From positions 1 through 37,429 of the forward strand of contig JAJCXQ010000689.1 of the NCBI GenBank assembly GCA_029263355.1: 37,429 bases of DNA, given 5' to 3'. Position 1 is the stretch's first letter; each line of letters begins with the position of its first letter. Of this stretch, positions 30,420 through 37,429 are shown piece after piece. A model generated the notes under the pieces. It saw nothing but the letters and a program-made list of their open reading frames with translations, ran no database searches and had not been told where the DNA came from. The position numbers and the translations under genes are program-made. Source of the DNA: Acidobacteriota bacterium. GTDB taxonomy: Bacteria > Acidobacteriota > Thermoanaerobaculia > Multivoradales > J023.

Positions 30420-33400
30420 ATGAACGGCAGGGACTTGCGAGACGTTGGCAGCGAATCTTCGCGTAGCGCCGATTGGATGACGCTACCGCTGAAAACTCTA
30501 GCGCACTTCAACACGGTAGTCTTGACCCTTGCGCTGATCAGCCTGGCGGTATCATCGCCGCTCACCGCATCGGTGCTCGGCTCCGGCGAGCTCCAGATCG
30601 CGGGGAGTCGACTGACTGTTTCGCCTGAGAGCCAGACAGTGCCGTTCGATATCGCGACGACGGTGGAGACGACCCTCGAGAGCTACGATCCGGCCGCCGG
30701 CATCTTGCCGAGTGACCTGCGGGTGGTCGGTGAGCTCAGCGGTCCCGAGATCAACGGCGTGTTGGTCCTCGAGACGTTGCCGAACGAACCATTCCGTATT
30801 CCACGCCTGCGTCTCGAAGGCGAGTACCAGCTATCCAACATTCGGCTGGTTCAAGGGGATGCGTTCCTGGCCTATGCCGAGCCGCGGTCGGCCGCCATCA
30901 TGGTCACCCAGATCCTGGTGACCCGTATCAAATCGCGGCCTTTGACCCTCGACGAGATTCGCCATTTTGGTCTGGTGATCAACGACGACAGCTTTCAGGC
31001 GCTCAACCTCACCTTTGGTTTCGGCGTCAGCGCCGGGCGTGTCATCGAATACAACATGCCGCTGATCTATCGGCACTATGGCCCGGATGGCCCTTGGAGA
31101 TCGCCGCTGACGTCGGTCCCGCTACCGCAGTTTCCGGTCGGAACGGCGCCGCCTTCACGGCGCTTCACCCCGCCACAGTTGATTCCGTTCGAGATCGAGC
31201 TTGTCCACACAAGGCCTCCCGAGCCACCCACCGGAGGCTGCGATCCGGAGAAAGGCACTTGCCGTCGCCTGCATCCGCCAGGCCCACCGCTGGTGGGGGT
31301 GATCCTGTTCCCCACCGATATCAGCTTGCTCCATCAATATTTTTCGGTGATTCTGATGGTGCAGAACGGCGCCCCGGAGGGTGATCCCCTGGTGCTGCGC
31401 GATGTCGCGGCGCGAATCAGCTTACCTCAAGGGTTGCGACAAGCGGCGACCGAGCCACCAACGCCGCTCGGTGTGCCGGTGCCGGTGCGGGTGCCGGGGC
31501 CCGATGGCGAGCTCGGTACGGCAGATGATCTGAATTTCATCATCGCTCAGGTCGAAGCCAATGCCGAGTTTCTGGTTGAAGGCCTGCAGGAAGGCACCCA
31601 CACCGTTCAGTTCGATCTCGAAGGCATTCTCGAGGGTTTGCCGGGTGGTCGCATCGAACGCATTACCGGCCGCGCCCGGGGTGCATTGGTGGTGCGGGAT
31701 CCGACGCTCTCGGTGACGATCACCCATCCGCACGTGGTGCGAGCAAACCAGGAGTACTCGCTGTTTCTCACTGTTAGCAACAACGGCGCCGCGCCGGTCA
31801 ATTTGCTGAACTTGAAATTGCCAACCTCGGGCCTGTCCGGAGTGACCGTGGTGGGGCCGCAGGAGCACACCGTACCGACGCTGCTGCCAGGGGATTCGGC
31901 GGCGGTCGAATTCGAGCTATTGTCGCATCGCAACGGTCGAGTTGTGGCCAGCTCGGTCAAGTCGGGCAGCTCGCTCTCGCCGATCTTCGAATGGGCGGTG
32001 TCGGTGGGGGAGAACGTTCCGCTGTCTCCCAACACCCTCAATCTGCCGGTTGCGGCGAATCTCTTACCGGACGATACAGTGCGCGCCGCCATGGGGTTGA
32101 TCGGCCTCGGGCATTCGTCGGCGACGGCGCCGCGCTCCCTGTTGCCTGTCGGCGCGATCCGTATGAGCCGGGAAGCGGTCACCGAACGTATCTACCGTCT
32201 CGGTCAAGCTGGGCGCCATCTGGCACTTGGTGAGGAACTCTTCGACACGGTGGCGGTGCTGTCGTCCGAGTTTGCTGGCGCCCGCGACTTCGACTGGGAT
32301 TGGGACCGGCTTCGCCGTGAGACCCTGAAGGGTGGGCAGATGGCGGCAGCCTTCGGTGCCGTGTTGGCCACCGAAGAGACCGATCCGCGAACAGCGGTCG
32401 AGCGTTACGCCAAAACCACGAGTTTCCTCCGTCAGCAGATGGTGATGGCCAAGGGGACGGGGGTCGAGCTCGAGGTGATGAGCCGCACCAGCGGCAAGCG
32501 GGTGGCGGGTACCGCAGAGAGTCCCGCGGATCCGCAGCGGGTGCGAGACTTGCCCTTCGCTGAGCTTTACGCATTGAACGGCGCCGAGATGGCGGTGCTG
32601 ACCCAGCCTGAGACCGGCGGCTATCGAGCCGAGGTGCGTCATCCCGGCAGTAGCGGCTCAGCCGACCTGCAGCTGATCTTGCCGGATGCCGACGGTGAGT
32701 TGCGCAGCGTGCGATGGGCCAACGTCTCGCTGAGCGCCGATACGGTCGCCTTCGTCGAGTTCACTGCCGACGACACAAGTTTTGTCCTCGAGCTCGACGA
32801 ATTTGGCGATGGCCTGATCGATGGCCAGATCAACGGGACTCTCGGGACGTTACAGCCGAGGGCCTTCGAGGCTGTCGCGGCGGTGCAGAGCGCTAGCTCC
32901 GATCCCTCCGGGCATGTGGTGGAGGTGCTGTTCTCCTCGGATGTCGACCTGCAGTCGTTGCTACCGCGGGATCCCAACCGCTTCACGATCCGGGGTAAGG
33001 TTTCCAACGGCGGGCTGATCGAGATGGAGATGGACGCCGGAGGCGGTATCTTGGGGGCGCCGGTGATCGAGAACCCTCTCGCCGGGCTGCAGAACAATCG
33101 TATTTTGAAAGTTGTCTTCGACAACCCGCTGAGCCCCTATGTCGGGCACGACCTCACCCTGAGAGAGATTGCGCCGGTGCGCGGAGATCCGCTGGTCATC
33201 CAGACGGTCCCAGTTCTCACCACCGTGACGCAACCCGGAGGCCAGGTCGAAGGTCGAGTCATCGGACCCAATGGCCGTCCGGTGCCCTTCGCCGAGGTGG
33301 CACTGTTCGAGTTCGACAAACAGGGGGTGCCGCCGGACGCTCTATGCATCGAGCACCGCACCGCCACCGTCGTGGCCGATGCCGAGGGCCGTTATCTGTT

Positions 33401-36400
33401 CGATTACGTGCGGCAGACCGATTGTGGGGACGTCTTTCGTATCGCGGCTCGCGATATCGTTGATCCCAAGTGGGGGGAGGCGCGAGGACGGCTGCGATTT
33501 GTCGGCGACACCCATTCAGTCGACGTCATCATGATCGGCCGCGGCACCGTCAAAGGGCGGGTGGCCTACGACGACGGAAGCGTTCCCGGCGACGTGCGGG
33601 TGGTGGCTCACAATCCGGTGTTCAATGAGGGCCGTTTGGCCTCGGTTGACGACGACGGCAATTACCTGGCACACGACGTGATGGTCGGCACCGTCACTTT
33701 GGCGGCTCATGACGACGAAGGGCGCATCGTCTATCAGACCATTGAAGTGCCCCAAGCCGGCAGCGTGGTGGAGCGCAATCTGACCATCCTACGGACTAAC
33801 TCGTCGCCGTCGGTTGGCGAGGTCCGCGGCACGGTTTACCAATTGGACGGCACCACGCCGGTCGCGGACGCTTATGTCGCCCTCTATGTCGGCGGACAGC
33901 TCATCGCGACCGAGAACAGCGATGCTCTCGGTCAGTTCGACTTCGGCCGGGTGCCGGCGGGTGTCGCAGAAGTTGAAGCCTTCGACGGCGAGACCGGGCG
34001 CACCGGCGCACAGCATTTTTTCGAAATCACCGCCGACCAGGTGTCCGACGTGGAGTTGCTGTTGCGTGATGATCGCGGCTCGGTTGAGGGTTTCGTCTAC
34101 CGCCAGTTGATCAACGGCACGCTGGTGCCGGTTGCGGGTGCGGTGGTTTACGCCCACGGCACGCAGTTCAACACCATCAGTGACACAACTGGGCATTATC
34201 GACTCGACGACGTCTTCGCCGGGTCCTGGCAGATCCATGCGGCGGATCTGGTGACCAACCAGTCGACCCGAGCCGAGGTCACGGTCACCTCCAATGGGGG
34301 TGTTTTCGATCGTGACCTCTATTTCTTCGAAGAGCTGCCGACGGGTGGTATCACCGGCGAAGTGTTGGACTACGACGGTAATCCGGTGGCGGACGCCCGT
34401 ATTCACCTGGCGGGTGGCTATTACTCGGTGCAATGGTTCGGCGACTTCAGGACCAATGAATTAGGGCGCTTCGCCATCCCGGACCTCGGTCCAGGGACTT
34501 ACGGTGTGCATGCCATGAGCGGCTGTTGTGACGGTGGAGTCAATTTTGGCCACGTCCGATTTCCGGGGGACACCCCGTTCGTCACCGTGCGATTCCGCAA
34601 GGGCACCATCACCGGGCAGACCCTCAAGCGCAACGCCGACGGCTCCGAGGACGGCGTCTTGTCGACCCTGGTTTATCGCACGACGTGGGTCGAGCCGTCC
34701 TGGGACATTGTCGTGTTGGGCAAGGACTTCAAGACCGTGGAGACCGAAGACGATGGCAAGTTTCGGATCGACGACGTCCTGGTCGGTCCCTACGAGATCC
34801 ATGTCTACAACCAATTTCATGGCACGGCAAGCGTCCACAGCGCCCTCGAGGTCCATGGCCAGGAGAACGACCACCGCTTCGTCTTCGAGGACAATGGCAC
34901 GATTCGCGGCGTGGTCTACGATGTCGACGGCGTGACGCCGGTGCCTGGGGTGACGGTCGACCTGACCGGTGGGCTGTTCAACGCCTACGACGTCATGACG
35001 GATGAGGCGGGGCAGTTCACCTTTGATTTGGTGCCACCCGGTGACTACACGATCACCGCCCATTGGGAGAGTGGCGTCATCTTTCGCCAACAGCGGATCA
35101 GCGTGCATCTTTCTGGTCCGGGTGACGAGCTCGACGTCGAAGTGCGCCTGCCGCCCCAGGGCGCGGTGATCGGTTGGGTCCAGGACGCCGACGGCCTACC
35201 CGTGCCAGGGGCGGTGGTGACGCTGCACGAGCGCGGGTACCCGTGGCGGCGACTCACTCACAACGCCGACGACCAAGGGAACTTCCAATTCAACAACATC
35301 TTCGAGGGCGAGGTCACCGTTCATGCCCAAGCGCCAGCCCTCGGCGGTATCGGCGGCAAGAAGGTCGCGTCGGTGGACTTCGACGGCCAGGAAGTGTTTA
35401 CCGTCATCACCCTCGAGGCCGTGGGGGAGATGGTGGGTTCGGTGATCAATCCGGAAACTGGACAACCCGTGTCGGGCGCCCATGCGGCGCTCCACCGCTC
35501 GGGCTTCTTCGACAGTATTACAACCGATGATGAAGGCTCGTTCCGATTCCGCCTGTTACCCCTCGGTTTTTACCAGGTCCGGGTCTTCGATCCTACGACC
35601 GGTCGCCAGGGACAGAGCGAATGGGTCGAGATCACTGCCAACCAGCAGGTGTTGACGACGGATGTTGTCCTCGAAAGCCGCGGCATTGTCGATGGTCATT
35701 TTTACGACTCGCCGGGAGACACGCCGATACCAGGGGCCACCATCCAGCTCTGGTCCCAAGGATTGGCGTGGTTTCGCACCTACAGCTCGACGGACGCTAG
35801 CGGTTTCTTCGAATTCTTAGGGATCCCCGAAGGCGACTTCAAGCTCATTGCAACCGACTCGGCCCGGCGGCGGCGGGTGACCCAAGACGGGGCCATCCAA
35901 ACCGAGGACGAGCGGGTGACGGTCGATCTGAGGCTCGAGGCTTTCGGCACCGTCGTCGGACAAATCCTCAATCCCCCCGGAATGCCGTCGGGGTTGTTCG
36001 ACAATGCCAATGTGCGTGTGCAGCAAGGCTCGCTGATTCTTGGTGCCAGCAACGAAAATCCCTTCGAGATCGGCGGCGTCCTGGCCAATCGGGAGTTCAA
36101 GATCATCGCTGACGAGATCGGCGGCCTGCACCGAGCTACGTTCAGCGGCAGAATCCCGCAGGCGGGTGGGACGGTGGAAGTCGACCTGCCTATGGCGGCG
36201 ATCGGCGCAGTCACGGTCAGTGTCTTCGACAGCTTTGGAGCGCCAGCGTCGGGGGCAGATGTCTCGATGAAAAGCTTCACGCGCTTCGGCCTCGCCACCT
36301 TCAGCGGCTCGACCGGCACAGATCATGAGATCCGTTTCGACGACGTCGGCCAAGGTGAGGTCACGGTCTACGCTTCGCACCCCTTCAATGGTCTGCGAGG

Positions 36401-37429
36401 CTCGACAGCGGGCCGAGTTGATTTCGAAGGCCAGAACCTGCAACTTGCCGTGACGCTGCAGCCCAGCGGCTTTGTCCGCGGGCGGGTCGTGGCCCCGGAC
36501 GGTAGCACCCCCGCCGCTGGCGCGACCGTCGCCTTGGACGCCGGTAGCGGCCAGTTCTACCTCGCCGAAGCGGACGCTGATGGCGCTTTTGAATTCCAAG
36601 CCATCGCCCTTGGCAACTACACGTTGACGCTGCAAGAGAGTTTCGGTTTGGGGGCATTCATCCACCGCGGCAGCCTCGACGTCAACGGCGAGATCGATGA
36701 TCTCGGCACCCTGGTGCTGGACGATGAGGATCCCCGTGTGGTGTCGATCACCCCGTCTTCCGGAGCCCGGGATCTGCCCCTCGCCACCCAGTTGGGCGTC
36801 AATTTCAGTGAGCCGTTGGATATTGCCGCGTTGACGGGCGGATGGCTGCAGGTCCGCCAGCTTGGTAACGCCGCAGTGGTGCCGGTGAGTTTGGCATGGT
36901 CCAACAATGACCAGACAGTCACTGTGACACCCCAGGGGCTGGCCAGCGGCACCGGTTACGAGCTCCGGATCTCCACCGCGGTCATCGACCGGGCGGGGCG
37001 CCATATGAGTTGGCTGGTGCGCTCGACTTTCAACACCGCCGATGTGATTCCTCCTGCCGTGATCGATCTTTTGCCGCGGGATGGTGACGTTCAGGTCCCG
37101 GTCGATCGTTTGATCGTGATCACGTTCTCCGAGCCGATCGCCGAAGCCTCGTTGTCGGGTCCTGGATTGGAGCTGCACGATCTGACCGATGGGCGCCAAC
37201 TGACCACTACCTTCCAGCTGCGCTCGAACGAACGCCAAGTGGTGGTGACACCTCAGGATCCGGTTTACCCGGATCGCGTGATGCAGGTCCGAGTCAAGAA
37301 TGCCCAGGACCTGGCTGGTAACGTGATGGTCGGCGAGGTGGTCATCTCTTATTGGACGCCGGATGAAACACCGCCGACCTTGAGCTGGTTGACGCCGGCC
37401 GAAGGTGACGTGTTTACGGCGGGGGACGA
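30420..37429 (+). CDS. Giant secreted protein with ~13 carboxypeptidase-regulatory-like repeats and Big_5 domains (3' end beyond window)
   Basis: At least 2336 residues, no stop before the window ends. Start candidates: ATG 30381/30384, TTG 30405 (AGGGG 6 nt upstream), ATG 30420 and ATG 30477; 30420 is chosen but unsure. A signal-like helix follows (TVVLTLALISLAVSSPL). Residues ~60-550 are beta domains, including TITHPHVVRANQEYSLFLTV. A helical block (~557-640, AMGLIGLGHSSATAPRS, then VTERIYRLGQAGRHLALGEE) follows. From ~940 to ~2090 about 13 modules begin with patterns such as VEGRVIGPNGRPVPFAEV, at 33238, 33538, 33819, 34075, 34345, 34597, 34896, 35158, 35421, 35680, 35943, 36204 and 36467. 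Then come Big_5-type Ig domains (~2107, VSITPSSGARDLPLATQL; ~2214; a third begins at the edge). Such proteins in Gram-negatives are often surface or RHS-like; the C-terminus would decide. Confidence 0.85.
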   Translation, partial: MNGRDLRDVGSESSRSADWMTLPLKTLAHFNTVVLTLALISLAVSSPLTASVLGSGELQIAGSRLTVSPESQTVPFDIATTVETTLESYDPAAGILPSDLRVVGELSGPEINGVLVLETLPNEPFRIPRLRLEGEYQLSNIRLVQGDAFLAYAEPRSAAIMVTQILVTRIKSRPLTLDEIRHFGLVINDDSFQALNLTFGFGVSAGRVIEYNMPLIYRHYGPDGPWRSPLTSVPLPQFPVGTAPPSRRFTPPQLIPFEIELVHTRPPEPPTGGCDPEKGTCRRLHPPGPPLVGVILFPTDISLLHQYFSVILMVQNGAPEGDPLVLRDVAARISLPQGLRQAATEPPTPLGVPVPVRVPGPDGELGTADDLNFIIAQVEANAEFLVEGLQEGTHTVQFDLEGILEGLPGGRIERITGRARGALVVRDPTLSVTITHPHVVRANQEYSLFLTVSNNGAAPVNLLNLKLPTSGLSGVTVVGPQEHTVPTLLPGDSAAVEFELLSHRNGRVVASSVKSGSSLSPIFEWAVSVGENVPLSPNTLNLPVAANLLPDDTVRAAMGLIGLGHSSATAPRSLLPVGAIRMSREAVTERIYRLGQAGRHLALGEELFDTVAVLSSEFAGARDFDWDWDRLRRETLKGGQMAAAFGAVLATEETDPRTAVERYAKTTSFLRQQMVMAKGTGVELEVMSRTSGKRVAGTAESPADPQRVRDLPFAELYALNGAEMAVLTQPETGGYRAEVRHPGSSGSADLQLILPDADGELRSVRWANVSLSADTVAFVEFTADDTSFVLELDEFGDGLIDGQINGTLGTLQPRAFEAVAAVQSASSDPSGHVVEVLFSSDVDLQSLLPRDPNRFTIRGKVSNGGLIEMEMDAGGGILGAPVIENPLAGLQNNRILKVVFDNPLSPYVGHDLTLREIAPVRGDPLVIQTVPVLTTVTQPGGQVEGRVIGPNGRPVPFAEVALFEFDKQGVPPDALCIEHRTATVVADAEGRYLFDYVRQTDCGDVFRIAARDIVDPKWGEARGRLRFVGDTHSVDVIMIGRGTVKGRVAYDDGSVPGDVRVVAHNPVFNEGRLASVDDDGNYLAHDVMVGTVTLAAHDDEGRIVYQTIEVPQAGSVVERNLTILRTNSSPSVGEVRGTVYQLDGTTPVADAYVALYVGGQLIATENSDALGQFDFGRVPAGVAEVEAFDGETGRTGAQHFFEITADQVSDVELLLRDDRGSVEGFVYRQLINGTLVPVAGAVVYAHGTQFNTISDTTGHYRLDDVFAGSWQIHAADLVTNQSTRAEVTVTSNGGVFDRDLYFFEELPTGGITGEVLDYDGNPVADARIHLAGGYYSVQWFGDFRTNELGRFAIPDLGPGTYGVHAMSGCCDGGVNFGHVRFPGDTPFVTVRFRKGTITGQTLKRNADGSEDGVLSTLVYRTTWVEPSWDIVVLGKDFKTVETEDDGKFRIDDVLVGPYEIHVYNQFHGTASVHSALEVHGQENDHRFVFEDNGTIRGVVYDVDGVTPVPGVTVDLTGGLFNAYDVMTDEAGQFTFDLVPPGDYTITAHWESGVIFRQQRISVHLSGPGDELDVEVRLPPQGAVIGWVQDADGLPVPGAVVTLHERGYPWRRLTHNADDQGNFQFNNIFEGEVTVHAQAPALGGIGGKKVASVDFDGQEVFTVITLEAVGEMVGSVINPETGQPVSGAHAALHRSGFFDSITTDDEGSFRFRLLPLGFYQVRVFDPTTGRQGQSEWVEITANQQVLTTDVVLESRGIVDGHFYDSPGDTPIPGATIQLWSQGLAWFRTYSSTDASGFFEFLGIPEGDFKLIATDSARRRRVTQDGAIQTEDERVTVDLRLEAFGTVVGQILNPPGMPSGLFDNANVRVQQGSLILGASNENPFEIGGVLANREFKIIADEIGGLHRATFSGRIPQAGGTVEVDLPMAAIGAVTVSVFDSFGAPASGADVSMKSFTRFGLATFSGSTGTDHEIRFDDVGQGEVTVYASHPFNGLRGSTAGRVDFEGQNLQLAVTLQPSGFVRGRVVAPDGSTPAAGATVALDAGSGQFYLAEADADGAFEFQAIALGNYTLTLQESFGLGAFIHRGSLDVNGEIDDLGTLVLDDEDPRVVSITPSSGARDLPLATQLGVNFSEPLDIAALTGGWLQVRQLGNAAVVPVSLAWSNNDQTVTVTPQGLASGTGYELRISTAVIDRAGRHMSWLVRSTFNTADVIPPAVIDLLPRDGDVQVPVDRLIVITFSEPIAEASLSGPGLELHDLTDGRQLTTTFQLRSNERQVVVTPQDPVYPDRVMQVRVKNAQDLAGNVMVGEVVISYWTPDETPPTLSWLTPAEGDVFTAGD

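Noticed and set aside
35817..37238. A 473-codon minus-strand frame opposite the giant protein
   Set aside because: Antisense shadow; the plus-strand frame continues the module pattern without interruption.

Overview
The window is GC-rich bacterial chromosome. Secreted proteins that share a C-terminal module with a VKVLDGC core, large carboxypeptidase-regulatory-like repeat proteins, BNR/sortilin-like repeat proteins and a class I-type HMG-CoA reductase suggest an uncultured-type Acidobacteriota (Thermoanaerobaculia-like) or a related deep lineage. This assignment is an inference from protein style; there is no rRNA, tRNA, IS element or CRISPR array in the window to fix it.

Layout. 1-420: the 3' end of a secreted-protein gene and a spacer with ~21-nt periodic repeats. 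421-5290: HMG-CoA reductase on the minus strand, divergent from a coupled pair of multi-pass membrane proteins (a DUF2723/GT117-like mannosyltransferase with C-terminal TPRs, and an unassigned polytopic protein). 5287-5953: a VapBC-like PIN/AbrB toxin-antitoxin module with a palindromic operator. 6092-10276: an operon for a secreted TPR/DUF3108-like protein, a membrane histidine kinase and an OmpR-type regulator. 10374-13614: a secreted 13-motif BNR protein ending in two LDGC modules, and a small zinc-ribbon protein. 13661-18782: two overlapping genes, a signal-less protein joining a subtilisin (S8) domain to a thermolysin-like HEXXH domain, and a ComEC-like metallo-beta-lactamase-fold protein; this is the most unusual locus. 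18783-20066: a 690-nt spacer with a second 21/42-nt repeat block, then a HigBA-like module whose toxin reading frame is broken. 20084-21295: a conserved helical-repeat protein of unknown role (minus strand). 21451-27375: two large secreted proteins (FN3 + LDGC modules; KP-43-like subtilase). 27475-29372: two secreted proteins on the minus strand (DUF4412-like; TPR + DUF1579-like). 29373-30419: a gene-free kilobase with a third 21-nt repeat block, a (CAC)13 tract and a 17-bp tandem repeat. 30420-37429: the first ~2336 codons of a giant secreted repeat protein that continues beyond the window.

Functionally the window is dominated by envelope and secreted proteins, with one two-component system that probably senses envelope state, two toxin-antitoxin modules, and one cytosolic dual-protease/MBL pair that resembles conflict-system effectors but lacks a recognisable sensor in the window.
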